Source: Amycolatopsis camponoti (lineage in GTDB: Bacteria > Actinomycetota > Actinomycetes > Mycobacteriales > Pseudonocardiaceae). Taken from it: 64,000 bases of DNA. Below the pieces are notes generated by a model, which did not search any database, was not told the DNA's origin, and saw nothing but the letters and a program-made list of their open reading frames with translations. Positions 38,465 to 46,903 of this stretch are shown in pieces. Each line of letters opens with the position of its first letter. The first letter of the stretch is position 1. The stretch covers positions 186,001 to 250,000 of the forward strand of contig NZ_CABVGP010000001.1 of assembly GCF_902497555.1 (NCBI RefSeq). The letters run 5' to 3'. Position numbers and translations under genes: made by a program.

Positions 38465-39811
38465 GTGACCAAAGAAGCACCCGTCGTCCTGTGGTTCCGT
38501 CGCGACCTGCGGCTGGGCGACCACGCCGCCCTGCTCGAAGCCTCGAAGCACAGCAAGCACGTCCTCGCGCTGTACGTCCTCGACGAGGCGCTGCTGAAGC
38601 CGGGCGGCGCGCCGCGCGAGGCGTTCCTCTACGGATGCCTCGAGAAGCTGAACGAGCAGCTCGGCGGCCGGCTGATGCTGGTGCGCGGCGAACCGGCGGC
38701 CGAGGTCGTGAAGGCCGCGAAGAAGATCGGCGCCGCGGCCGTGCACGTCAGCACGGACACCGGCCCGTACGGTCGACGCCGGGACGCCGAAGTCGCGAAA
38801 GCGCTGGCGGACAACAACATCGACTGGGTCGAGACGGGCTCGTCATACGCCGTCACCCCGGGCCGCGTCACCAAGCCGGACGGCGACCCGTACCGCGTCT
38901 TCACCCCCTTCTTCCGGGCGTGGACCGCGCACGGCTGGCACTCGCCCGCCGACACCGGACCGTCCCTTGTGGACTGGGTCGAACCGCCGCGCTCGCTGAG
39001 GATCCCGAAGCCGCCCAAGGTTTCCGCGACGCTGCCGGAGCCGGGTGAGCAGGCCGCGCTGGACGCCTGGCACGCGTTCCTCGACGACGGCATCGAGACC
39101 TACGACTCCGATCGTGACCGCCCGGACCGCGAAGGCACGACGCGGCTTTCGCCGTACCTGCGCTGGGGCTGCGTCCACCCGCGGACGCTGCTGGCCGACC
39201 TGGCGGGTGACGACCGCGTCGGCGCGAAGTCGCTGCGCAGCGAGTTCTGCTGGCGCGAGTTCCACGCCGACGTCCTGTGGCACCGCCCGGAAACCGCGCG
39301 GAAGAACTACGACAAGCGCTTCGACGGGATGAAGCACGACGACGACCGCGAGGCGTTCGAGCGGTGGTGCGCGGGCAAGACGGGCTACCCGATCGTCGAC
39401 GCCGGGATGCGGCAGCTGCTGGCCGAGGGCTGGATCCACAACCGCGTCCGGATGGTCGTCGCGAGCTTCCTGGTGAAGGACCTGCACCTGCCGTGGTGGC
39501 TCGGCGCGCGGCACTTCATGAAGCACCTCGTGGACGGCGACCTCGCGTCGAACCAGCTGAACTGGCAGTGGGTCGCGGGTTCCGGCACCGACGCGGCGCC
39601 GTACTTCCGGATCTTCAACCCGACGACGCAGGGCGAGAAGTTCGATCCGAACGGCGACTACGTCCGGAAGTACGTGCCGGAGCTGCGCGGTGTCGGGGGC
39701 AAGGCCGTCCACAAGCTGAAGGAGCGGCCCGAGGAGTACCCGGAGCCCATGGTCGACCACGCCCACGAGCGCCAGGTGTCCTTGGAGCGGTACGGGAAGA
39801 TCACCTCGTGA
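38465..39811 (+). CDS. Deoxyribodipyrimidine photolyase (cryptochrome/photolyase family)
   Basis: This 448-residue light-driven repair enzyme of UV-induced pyrimidine dimers has PVVLWFRRDLRLGDHAALLEA at the antenna-domain start, TTRLSPYLRWGCVHPRTLL, the FAD region RSEFCWREFHADVLW, and the electron-transfer/substrate region GYPIVDAGMRQLLAEGWIHNRVRM...VASFLVKDLHLPWWLGARHFM, closing with DLASNQLNWQWVAGSGTDAAPYFRIFNP. The tryptophans of class I CPD photolyases are present. GTG 38465 is preferred to TTG 38456, which touches the terminator stem. Confidence 0.93.
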   Translation: MTKEAPVVLWFRRDLRLGDHAALLEASKHSKHVLALYVLDEALLKPGGAPREAFLYGCLEKLNEQLGGRLMLVRGEPAAEVVKAAKKIGAAAVHVSTDTGPYGRRRDAEVAKALADNNIDWVETGSSYAVTPGRVTKPDGDPYRVFTPFFRAWTAHGWHSPADTGPSLVDWVEPPRSLRIPKPPKVSATLPEPGEQAALDAWHAFLDDGIETYDSDRDRPDREGTTRLSPYLRWGCVHPRTLLADLAGDDRVGAKSLRSEFCWREFHADVLWHRPETARKNYDKRFDGMKHDDDREAFERWCAGKTGYPIVDAGMRQLLAEGWIHNRVRMVVASFLVKDLHLPWWLGARHFMKHLVDGDLASNQLNWQWVAGSGTDAAPYFRIFNPTTQGEKFDPNGDYVRKYVPELRGVGGKAVHKLKERPEEYPEPMVDHAHERQVSLERYGKITS

Positions 39812-39814
39812 GTG

Positions 39815-41005
39815 TCAGCCGCGCAGGGCTTCGGACAGCTTGATGCGGCTGCCGATGCGCAGCACGCTGTTGCCGTAGATCCTGCCGCCCAGCCAGGTGA
39901 GCAGCGCGACGAGCGCGGCCGTCAGCCCGAGCGACAGCGCGATCTCCCAGCCCGTCGCCGCGCCGGTCGCGATCCGGGCCGGCATCAGGATCGGCGAGAA
40001 CAACGGGATCAGCGAGATGACCTTCGTCCCCGTGCCGTCGGGGTCCTGCAGCAGCAGGTTGAACCCCGCGACGAACCCGACGATCAGCACGATGTTGAGC
40101 GGCCCGACCACCGACTGCGTGTCCTCCTGCCGCGACACCAGCGACCCCAGCGCGCCGTAGATCGTGGCGTACAACAGGAATCCCAGCAGGTACCAGAGCA
40201 GGCCCCACAGCATCGCGCCGGTGGCGAAGCCGGACAGCGTGAACACCCCGGTCGCCGACGCCGCGACCAGCCCGGCCGCGGCCAGGATCACCAGCTGCGT
40301 CAGCCCGACCAGGCCGAGCCCGATCACCTTGCCCAGCAACAGCTGCCACGGCCGCACGCTCGCGAGCAGGATCTCCACGACCCGGCTCGACTTCTCCTCG
40401 ACGACGCCCTGGGCCACCATCATCCCGTAGGTGATGATGCTGATGTAGAGCAGGAACGCGACGATCAGCCCGACGACGAGCCGTTGCGTGTGGTCCGCGG
40501 GCTCCGGCGAGATCGGGTCGTCCTGCACGTGGGTGCCGTCGACCTGGGCCATCACGTCGGCCGGCTCGAGCTGGGCGGACGACAGCACGCCGTCGAGCAC
40601 CTGCTGCTGCGCGACCTGGTCGAGCACCTTGCGCAACTGGTCGTCCAAAGAGGACTTGTAGGTGGCGGTGAGCTTCGCCGCGCTGCCCGAGACGAGCGCG
40701 TCGAGATCGCCGTCCTCGACCTTCTGGCGGCCCTCGGCCGGGTCGGTGATGGTGACCGTCGAGATCTGCCGCCCGGATTGGGCGGCCTCGACCTGCAGCT
40801 GCCGCGCGATCCCGGTCGCCTGGCCGGTGAGCCCGACCGTGCTCTTGTCCGCCGCCCCCGCCAGCGACGTCTGGAAGCCGACGTACCCCAGCAGCAGCAC
40901 CAGCATCACGACGGTGCCGATGACGAACGACCGCGTGCGCAGCCGCGTGTTCAGCTCGCGCTTCATGACGAGCCAGACGGCGCGCCGGCCGCTCAGCTTC
41001 CTCAT
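39815..41005 (-). CDS. ABC-2 permease (NatB-like)
   Basis: The 396-residue protein has one N-terminal helix (SFVIGTVVMLVLLLGYVGF), a large extracytoplasmic domain of about 150 residues and five C-terminal helices. VVEEKSSRVVEILLASVRPWQLLLGKVIGLGLVG is the NatB/YhaP signature region. NatAB-type systems export Na+ or, more generally, drugs and peptides. ATG 41005 overlaps the ATPase stop as ATGA. The 3' end lies three bases from the convergent photolyase stop. Confidence 0.88.
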   Translation of the reverse strand: MRKLSGRRAVWLVMKRELNTRLRTRSFVIGTVVMLVLLLGYVGFQTSLAGAADKSTVGLTGQATGIARQLQVEAAQSGRQISTVTITDPAEGRQKVEDGDLDALVSGSAAKLTATYKSSLDDQLRKVLDQVAQQQVLDGVLSSAQLEPADVMAQVDGTHVQDDPISPEPADHTQRLVVGLIVAFLLYISIITYGMMVAQGVVEEKSSRVVEILLASVRPWQLLLGKVIGLGLVGLTQLVILAAAGLVAASATGVFTLSGFATGAMLWGLLWYLLGFLLYATIYGALGSLVSRQEDTQSVVGPLNIVLIVGFVAGFNLLLQDPDGTGTKVISLIPLFSPILMPARIATGAATGWEIALSLGLTAALVALLTWLGGRIYGNSVLRIGSRIKLSEALRG

Positions 41006-41931
41006 CGCTTGACCCCCTCGTCGGCGGTGGCACTCGAAGACACGGAGTCGCGGAACAGCTCGGTCAGCGACCGGTGGCGGCGGCTGAACTCGGTGACCGG
41101 CCCGGTGGCCAGCGCCGCGGCCAGCACAGCCTGGTCGTCGGCGCCCGGGTCGAGGTCGAGCACGGTCGTGGCGCCGTGATTCTCCAGGACGCGCACGCCG
41201 GGGAGGCCCCCGGCCCAGCCCGCCGGTGCGGCGGGCGCGGTGACGACGAGCTTGCTGTTCGCGCCGGCGGTCAGCTCGCCGACGGTGCCGACGGCGACCA
41301 TCCGGCCGCCGCGGATGATGCCGACGCGGTCGCACAGCCGCTCGACGAGGTCGAGCTGGTGGCTGGAGAACACGACCGGCACCCCGGCCGCGGCCTTCTC
41401 GCGCAGCACGCCGCTCATGACGTCGACGGCCAGCGGGTCGAGGCCGGAGAACGGCTCGTCGAGCACCAGCACGGCCGGGTCGTGCACCAGCGCGGCGGCC
41501 AGCTGGACGCGCTGCTGGTTGCCGAGGCTCAGTTTCTGCACCTCGTCCTTGCGGCGCTCGGCCAGGCCGAGCCTGCTGATCCAGTTCTCCGCGTTGCGGT
41601 GGGCTTCGTTCGCGCTGAGGCCGTGCAGCTCGGCGAGGTAGATCAGCTGCTCGAGGACCTTCATCTTCGGGTAGAGCCCGCGTTCCTCGGGCATGTAGCC
41701 GATGTGGGTCCGGGCTTCGTGCGTGATCTTTTCGTTCTTGAAGCGCACTTCACCGCTGTCGGCGGCCAGCACCCCGAGCACGATCCGCATGGTCGTGGTC
41801 TTGCCGGCGCCGTTGCTGCCGACGAAGCCGAACAGCTCGCCGCCGCGGACGTCGAACGTGACGCCGTCCAGCGCGACCTTCGTGCCGTAGCGCTTGGAGA
41901 TCCCGTCGATCTCCAGTGTCCCCTCAGTCAT
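41002..41931 (-). CDS. ABC transporter ATPase (NatA-like)
   Basis: The 309-residue ATPase has Walker A GSNGAGKTT, Walker B VLVLDEPFSGLD and switch His in FSSHQLDLVE. The signature is LSLGNQQRVQLAAAL, the L-S-x-G-N-Q-Q-R variant characteristic of the NatA/YhaQ clade. A C-terminal extension of about 90 residues follows, ending near the overlap with NatB. It overlaps the upstream membrane-protein gene by eight bases and is third in an XRE-membrane protein-NatA-NatB operon. Confidence 0.92.
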   Translation of the reverse strand: MTEGTLEIDGISKRYGTKVALDGVTFDVRGGELFGFVGSNGAGKTTTMRIVLGVLAADSGEVRFKNEKITHEARTHIGYMPEERGLYPKMKVLEQLIYLAELHGLSANEAHRNAENWISRLGLAERRKDEVQKLSLGNQQRVQLAAALVHDPAVLVLDEPFSGLDPLAVDVMSGVLREKAAAGVPVVFSSHQLDLVERLCDRVGIIRGGRMVAVGTVGELTAGANSKLVVTAPAAPAGWAGGLPGVRVLENHGATTVLDLDPGADDQAVLAAALATGPVTEFSRRHRSLTELFRDSVSSSATADEGVKR

Positions 41932-42472
41932 TCCGCATCCCCTCTTCGAAGTCTTCGGGGTCGTCGTCCGGCAGCGACCAGCCCAGCAGCAGTGACGGGA
42001 CGGTCGTCCCGGTGACCAGCAGCGCGGAGATCATCATCGCGCCGCGGAGGCCACCGTCTTCGGCGTGGGCGACCAGGAGGCTGTAGATCATCGCGGCGAT
42101 CATCAGGTAGCTCAGGACCTGGAAGCCGATGTAGGTGACGCGGTGGCGCCACTCGCGCTCGCGTTCGTCCAGCAGCCGCGAGAAGCCGCCGCTCATCCGG
42201 CCGGTGAGGATCCGCAGCAGCAGGAACGAGACGCCGCCGAGGAGAGCGCTGCCGACCCAGACGGCGCCGAAGAGCCAGTCGCCGGCCGTGGTGAAGACGG
42301 CCGCGCCGGCGATCAGCCCGAGATCGGCGAGCGCCAGCGCCGTGGTGAGGGCCCGGCGGCGCCGGCGGGTGCGCCAGCCCGGCAGCCGCCGGGAGTGGCG
42401 CAGTTCGCGCTCGTCCATCTTGTCCAGCTGACGTTCCCAGTAGGCCGCGAGCCGGCCGGGCTGCTCGGTCAT
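41924..42472 (-). CDS. Small membrane protein of an XRE/NatAB operon
   Basis: The 182-residue protein has a charged N-terminus (WERQLDKMDERELRHSRRLPGWRTRRRRR), four predicted membrane helices and an acidic C-terminus (DDDPEDFEEGMRND). I do not recognise a named family. Proteins of this layout commonly sit between an XRE regulator and an ABC-2 exporter and may sense the membrane signal. Both ends overlap neighbouring genes: ATGA with the XRE stop and eight bases with NatA. Confidence 0.75.
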   Translation of the reverse strand: MTEQPGRLAAYWERQLDKMDERELRHSRRLPGWRTRRRRRALTTALALADLGLIAGAAVFTTAGDWLFGAVWVGSALLGGVSFLLLRILTGRMSGGFSRLLDEREREWRHRVTYIGFQVLSYLMIAAMIYSLLVAHAEDGGLRGAMMISALLVTGTTVPSLLLGWSLPDDDPEDFEEGMRND

Positions 42473-42738
42473 GCTCCCCCCTCGCGGTAGACCTGAGTGG
42501 ACAGTGGCGTGAACGGCACGCGGCTGAACACCGCTTCGACCGGCAGGTCGAAGACCGCGCAGATCCGGAAGGCCAGGTCCAGGCTCGGATAGTGATCGCC
42601 GCGTTCGAGAGCGCCGATGGTTTGAGGATTGACCTCGACGGCGTTCGCGAGAGCGACCCTGCTCAGCCCGCGCTCGGCTCGGAGCACGGGGAGCCGGTTG
42701 TAGATCGGCAGCTCTTTGCCGCGTCTGACCGGGCTCAT
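42469..42738 (-). CDS. XRE-family transcriptional regulator
   Basis: This 89-residue single-domain repressor has HTH RLPVLRAERGLSRVALANAVEVNPQTIGALERGDHYPSLDLAFRICAVF (positions about 13-60), the compact Xre/YozG type. ATG 42738 (MSPVRRGKEL) is chosen over an upstream in-frame start at 42762. It heads the four-gene exporter operon, and a CTGTTG/CAACAG dyad 8 bp upstream suggests autorepression. Confidence 0.87.
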   Translation of the reverse strand: MSPVRRGKELPIYNRLPVLRAERGLSRVALANAVEVNPQTIGALERGDHYPSLDLAFRICAVFDLPVEAVFSRVPFTPLSTQVYREGGA

Positions 42739-42745
42739 GGGGTAA

Positions 42746-42765
42746 CTGTTGCAAAAACCCAACAG
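42746..42765. promoter_or_regulatory. Candidate XRE operator
   Basis: CTGTTG (42746-42751 as read on the plus strand) and CAACAG (42760-42765) form a perfect dyad with an 8-base spacer rich in A, directly upstream of the XRE start. A TTGACG hexamer on the minus strand lies just outside it. Confidence 0.5.
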
Positions 42766-42796
42766 GTCGTCAAGTTAAGTGAACATCAAGTCGGGT

Positions 42797-42910
42797 TGTG
42801 CACAGGGGCGGCGTGATGTGGACAGGTCCGGCGTGTGGCCGTTGGGCGGGGGTTGCTGTCGGTGGGCGCCGATAGGCTGGACGTGGGCACGCCCCCCAGG
42901 GAGGGCGGGG
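42797..42910 (+). repeat. Dispersed ~113-bp intergenic element, copy B
   Basis: This copy matches 24933-25045 in block order and in total length (114 against 113 bp): TGTGCACAG, TGATGTGGACAG, GTCGG, CGATA-GCTGGA, and the ACGCCCCCCAGGGAGGGCGG block. TAGGCT at 42873-42878 fits TANNNT. Intervening bases have diverged widely, so the conserved blocks are under constraint. Right after it is a tandem 15-bp G-rich repeat (GGGGCYGTGTCGGGT, from about 42907). Here no plus-strand gene follows, which argues for a stand-alone RNA or DNA site. Confidence 0.75.
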
Positions 42911-43007
42911 GCCGTGTCGGGTGGGGCTGTGTCGGGTGGGGCTGGTCGCGAATGAGTCATTGGCGGTGGCATCGGCTGTCCCCGCTGAGTCATGGGGCTA
43001 CCCGCCT

Positions 43008-43026
43008 CGGCGGCAATTTGCCGCCG
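43008..43026. terminator. Palindromic hairpin downstream of glpD
   Basis: CGGCGGCAA (43008-43016), one T, then TTGCCGCCG (43018-43026) form a 19-bp near-perfect palindrome 62 bp past the glpD stop. It could terminate glpD on the minus strand or a plus-strand transcript from the element at 42797-42910. The rest of the 349-bp gap between the XRE and glpD genes shows no coding potential. Confidence 0.5.
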
Positions 43027-43087
43027 CTACGCTGATACGGTCCCGTTCTTGGCGGTTTTGCCGGGTGAAGCGGCTGCCGGGCCCGTG

Positions 43088-44626
43088 TCAGGCGAGGCCG
43101 GCGAGCGACTTGTCGACCAGCTCCGCGACCCGCCCCGCGGCGGCCTCCGCGTCGGCCGGGATCAGCGCCAGCCGGGTCCGGCGCTCCAGCACGTCCGCCA
43201 CGTCCAGCGCCCCTTCGTTGCGGACCGCCCACACGACTTCGGCCGCCGTGATGTCCGCGCCCGGTGTGACCGGGGCCGCGAACTCCGCGTCCAGCTCGCC
43301 CAGCGCCGCCACTCGTGGGGCCTCGGTGCCGTACCGGGCCACCAGCCGCGGCGCAGCGTCCACAAGAGACAGATCAGAGCGCGAAGCCGCCCCCAACAAC
43401 GGCAACCGCGCGGTGCGGCAGGGCGACGAGGGAAGACCGGCCAGGCGGACAGCGGCATCGACCGCATCCTCCGCCATCCGGCGGTACGTCGTCAGCTTCC
43501 CGCCGACCACCGTCAACAACCCGTCCGACCCCGCCAGTACCGCGTGCTTGCGGGACAGATCGGCCGAACGCCCGCCACCTTCCACCAGCGGCCGCAGGCC
43601 GGCGTACGAACCGGCCACGTCCGCCCGGGTCAACGGCCGAGCCAGTACCGAAGAAGCCAATGACAGCAGGAAGTCCACATCGGACTCGGGAACCACTGGC
43701 ACGTCGGGGATCGAACCGGAAACCGGCTCGTCCGTCAGTCCCAAGTAGACCCGGCCGTCCGGCTGGGGGAGCAGGAACACGAACCGGTTGCTCTCGCCCG
43801 GCACCCCGATGTTCACCGACGTCGTGCCCATCGGCACCGTCCCCGGCGCGAGCACCAGGTGCGAACCGAGCGACGGGCGCAAGCGCACCGCGCCGGTCAG
43901 TGTTCCCGCCCACACGCCCGTCGCGTTGATCACCTGGCGTGCGTGGATCTCCAGTGAGCCGCCCGAAATACCGTCGACGGCCGTCACCCGGTCCGCGGAC
44001 ACCGAGGACGCCGAAAGCCGCGTCAAGATCCGGGCGCCGAACGATGCCGCCGTGCGCGCGAGGGAAACCACCAGGCGCGCGTCGTCGACCAAAGCGCCGT
44101 CGTAAGCCAGCAACGCGCCGCGCAGGCCGGCCGGGGACAGTCCCGGAGCCAGCGCCAAGGCCTCCGCGGCCGGGATCGAGCGCGGCCGCGGCAGCACCGA
44201 CGACGGGGTGCGCGCCGCCCGGCGGAGGCCGTCGCCGGCTCGCAGGCCCGCCGCCACCAGTGCCTGCTGTGCGCGGGATGTGCTGGGGTACAACGGGAAC
44301 AGCTGCGGCATCGCCCGCGTCAGGTGCGGCGCCGTGCGCGTCATCAGGATGCCGCGCTCGACCGCGCTCTCGTGCGCCAGGCCGAACTCGCCGTGCGCCA
44401 GGTACCGCAGGCCGCCGTGCACGAGCTTCGACGACCAGCGCGAGGTCCCGAACGCCAGGTCGTGCGCCTCGACGAGCGCCACCGACAACCCGCGCGACGC
44501 CGCGTCCAGGGCGATGCCCGTGCCGGTGACGCCGCCGCCGACGACAACGATGTCGACGCGCTCGCCCGCCGCCAGCTCCGCGAGCTCGCGTTCGCGGCGC
44601 CGCGCGTTGAGCGAGCCGGACGTCAC
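43088..44626 (-). CDS. glpD: Glycerol-3-phosphate dehydrogenase/oxidase (GlpD1-like)
   Basis: This 512-residue membrane-associated FAD enzyme oxidises glycerol-3-phosphate to DHAP, feeding electrons to quinone. The FAD motif is VVVGGGVTGTGIALDAASRG near 24-43, followed by SSKLVHGGLRYL and a C-terminal GGKLTTYRRMAEDAVD. GTG 44626 overlaps the TetR stop (GTGA). The order glpD-TetR with a divergent FAD-linked oxidase matches M. tuberculosis Rv2249c-Rv2250c-Rv2251, as I recall it. Regulation by the adjacent TetR is likely. Confidence 0.92.
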   Translation of the reverse strand: MTSGSLNARRRERELAELAAGERVDIVVVGGGVTGTGIALDAASRGLSVALVEAHDLAFGTSRWSSKLVHGGLRYLAHGEFGLAHESAVERGILMTRTAPHLTRAMPQLFPLYPSTSRAQQALVAAGLRAGDGLRRAARTPSSVLPRPRSIPAAEALALAPGLSPAGLRGALLAYDGALVDDARLVVSLARTAASFGARILTRLSASSVSADRVTAVDGISGGSLEIHARQVINATGVWAGTLTGAVRLRPSLGSHLVLAPGTVPMGTTSVNIGVPGESNRFVFLLPQPDGRVYLGLTDEPVSGSIPDVPVVPESDVDFLLSLASSVLARPLTRADVAGSYAGLRPLVEGGGRSADLSRKHAVLAGSDGLLTVVGGKLTTYRRMAEDAVDAAVRLAGLPSSPCRTARLPLLGAASRSDLSLVDAAPRLVARYGTEAPRVAALGELDAEFAAPVTPGADITAAEVVWAVRNEGALDVADVLERRTRLALIPADAEAAAGRVAELVDKSLAGLA

Positions 44627-45246
44627 GGCTTCAGCGCCGCGTCGAGCACGTGCGTGAACTCCGCCAGCAACGCCGCCTCGCCGACGTCCGCCGTGGCCGG
44701 TCGCAGCGAGAACGCGAACGACTGGACCACCAGCAGCACCGACCGCGACTGCGCCGCGACCGGCGCCCGCCGGATCGACCCGTCCTGGTGGCCGGCCTCC
44801 AGCAGCTGGTGCAACGCCTGCTCGGCGAACTTCTGCGTCGCGCCCAGCCGCTCCACGATGTACGGGAGAACCAGCTCGGGGTCGACGTCGAGCAGCGTGC
44901 GGAACAGCGGGTCGTCCGACAGCGCGCGGACGCCGGCCGACGCGATGAGCACGAGCCGCTCGCGGCTGTTCGCGGCCTCGGCGCCGCGTTCGCTCGCCGT
45001 GCGCAGCAGCCCGCTGAATTCGCGGGTCATCAAGGCGGCGAGCACGCTGCGGACGTCGGGGAAGCGGCGGTAGACCGTCATCCGGCTGACGCGCGCGGTG
45101 CGGGCGATTTCGGCGAGTGTGGTGCGGCGCACACCGACGGCCAGCACGCACGAGCGCGCGGCGTCGAGCAGCACGTCATCGGCCACTCTCGTCGCTGTCT
45201 GGCGGTTGCGGGTGTCCGCGAGCGCGGACGATCCCGCGGTCTCCAT
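44623..45246 (-). CDS. TetR-family regulator of the glpD / FAD-oxidase pair
   Basis: The 207-residue regulator has HTH LLDAARSCVLAVGVRRTTLAEIARTARVSRMTVYRRFPDVRSV (positions about 24-66), corresponding to the TetR beside mycobacterial glpD1. ATG 45246 (METAGSS) is chosen because the alternative ATG 45267 lies inside the operator dyad; either is possible. The stop overlaps the glpD GTG, so repressor and enzyme are co-transcribed. Confidence 0.88.
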   Translation of the reverse strand: METAGSSALADTRNRQTATRVADDVLLDAARSCVLAVGVRRTTLAEIARTARVSRMTVYRRFPDVRSVLAALMTREFSGLLRTASERGAEAANSRERLVLIASAGVRALSDDPLFRTLLDVDPELVLPYIVERLGATQKFAEQALHQLLEAGHQDGSIRRAPVAAQSRSVLLVVQSFAFSLRPATADVGEAALLAEFTHVLDAALKP

Positions 45247-45277
45247 AGTGTGACGTTTCACGTCCATATGTCACACT
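45247..45277. promoter_or_regulatory. TetR operator between the TetR/glpD operon and the FAD oxidase
   Basis: AGTGTGAC (45247-45254) and GTCACACT (45270-45277) are perfect complements with a 15-base spacer. An inner dyad GTGA-CGTT-TCAC overlaps the left arm. The site touches both start regions and probably controls both directions. Confidence 0.65.
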
Positions 45278-45283
45278 GTATCG

Positions 45284-46903
45284 GTGAACGCGCTCATTGA
45301 CCACCGCCTTCGACGGTCCTGGACCTCGGAAGCCGCCGACGCCGCCCGGCTGCCCGCGCGGGCGGCCAAGTGGCTTGAACAGCGTATAGGCCAAGCGGCT
45401 CCCAGTGCTGCCCCACCGGCGGATTTGCCGGTGGAAATACCGTCACCGAAACTGGACGAATCTGCTGTCAATGCGCTGTCGGCGGCTGTGGGCGCGGAAA
45501 ACGTGCTGGTCGACGACGCGGCACGGCTGGCGCGCGCGACCGGGCTGTCCTACCTGGATCTGCTGCGCCGCCGGTCGTCTTCGGTGGACTTCCCGGTGCC
45601 GGACGCGGTCGTGCTGCCCGCCGGCCCGGATGAGGTCCAAGCGGTACTCGACATCTGCGTCCGGCACGACGTCGGCGTGGTGCCCTTCGGCGGCGGCACC
45701 TCGGTCGTCGGCGGGGTCGCGGCCTTGCGTGGTGAGAAGGCGTCGGTGATCGCGCTCGACCTCGTCCGGCTCGACGCGCTGGTGTCGGTCGACGCCGAGT
45801 CGCGCCTCGCCGTCCTGCAGGCCGGTGTCCGCGGTCCCGAGGCCGAGCGCCTCCTCGGCGAGCACGGCCTGACGCTCGGGCACATCCCGCAGTCGTTCGA
45901 GCGGGCGACGATCGGCGGTTTCGCGGCGACGCGCTCGGCCGGGCAGGCGTCGTCGGGCTACGGGCGCTTCGAGGACATGGTCGCCGGCGTGCGGCTGGCC
46001 ACCCCGCGCGGCGAGTGGAAGCTCGGGGTCGCGCCGGCGTCGGCCGCCGGGCCGGACCTGCGGCAGCTCGCGGTCGGCAGTGAGGGAACGCTCGGCGTGA
46101 TCACCGAGGTGTCGCTGCGGGTGCGGCCGGCGCCGCCGGTCAAGCGGTACGAGGGCTACGCGCTGCCGAGCTGGGAAGCGGGCCGGGAAGCCGTCCGCGA
46201 CCTCGCGCAGAACCACGCGCTCGCCGACATCACCCGGCTGTCCGACGGGGACGAAACCGAAGTCTCCCTGTCGCTGAACGCCGGGCTCAAGACGACGGCG
46301 CTGCGCCGGTACCTCGCCGCGCGCGGCGTGCGGCGGCCGTGCTTCCTCATCGTCGGCTGGGAAGGCACCGCGCACGACGTCGCGCTGCGCCGCCGCGAGA
46401 CGACGCGCCGGCTGAAGGCGTCAGGCGCCGTGCGAGTCGGCAAGGCGCTCGGCGAGTCCTGGCGGCACGGCCGGTTCGCCGGGCCGCGGCAGCGGGATGC
46501 CCTGCTGGATCAGGGAGTCTGCGTCGAGACGCTGGAGACCGCGGCCTACTGGTCCACTGTGGACGAATTGCGTGACGACGTCCGCGCGGCGCTGACGGCG
46601 TCGCTGGGCCCGTCGATCGTGATGTGCCACATTTCGCACGCCTACGAGACGGGCGCGTCGCTGTACTTCACGGTGCTGACGGCGCGCGACGAGACCGACC
46701 CGGTCGGCCAATGGCAGCGCGCGAAAGCGGCGGCGTGCGAGGCGATCACCGGGCTGGGCACGATTTCGCACCACCACGCCGTCGGCGTCGACCACGCGCC
46801 GTACCTGAAGGCGGAGATCGGTTCGCTGGGCGTCGAGGTGCTGCGCGCGGCGAAGTCGGCGGTCGACCCGACCGGGATCCTCAACCCGGGGAAGCTGGTC
46901 TGA
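45284..46903 (+). CDS. FAD-binding oxidase, alkyldihydroxyacetonephosphate synthase-like
   Basis: The 539-residue VAO-type flavoprotein has an N-terminal PCMH FAD domain (PDAVVLPAGPDEVQAVLDICVRHDVGVVPFGGGTSVVGG, positions about 102-142), IGGFAATRSAGQASSGYGRFEDMV and GSEGTLGVITEVSLRVRP. The C-terminal ISHHHAVGVDHAPYL carries the histidine cluster of ADPS enzymes. These exchange the acyl of acyl-DHAP for a fatty alcohol; here ether-lipid synthesis is an inference. It is divergent from TetR-glpD with a shared operator, linking it to glycerol-3-phosphate/DHAP metabolism. GTG 45284 is the start. Confidence 0.88.
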   Translation: MNALIDHRLRRSWTSEAADAARLPARAAKWLEQRIGQAAPSAAPPADLPVEIPSPKLDESAVNALSAAVGAENVLVDDAARLARATGLSYLDLLRRRSSSVDFPVPDAVVLPAGPDEVQAVLDICVRHDVGVVPFGGGTSVVGGVAALRGEKASVIALDLVRLDALVSVDAESRLAVLQAGVRGPEAERLLGEHGLTLGHIPQSFERATIGGFAATRSAGQASSGYGRFEDMVAGVRLATPRGEWKLGVAPASAAGPDLRQLAVGSEGTLGVITEVSLRVRPAPPVKRYEGYALPSWEAGREAVRDLAQNHALADITRLSDGDETEVSLSLNAGLKTTALRRYLAARGVRRPCFLIVGWEGTAHDVALRRRETTRRLKASGAVRVGKALGESWRHGRFAGPRQRDALLDQGVCVETLETAAYWSTVDELRDDVRAALTASLGPSIVMCHISHAYETGASLYFTVLTARDETDPVGQWQRAKAAACEAITGLGTISHHHAVGVDHAPYLKAEIGSLGVEVLRAAKSAVDPTGILNPGKLV

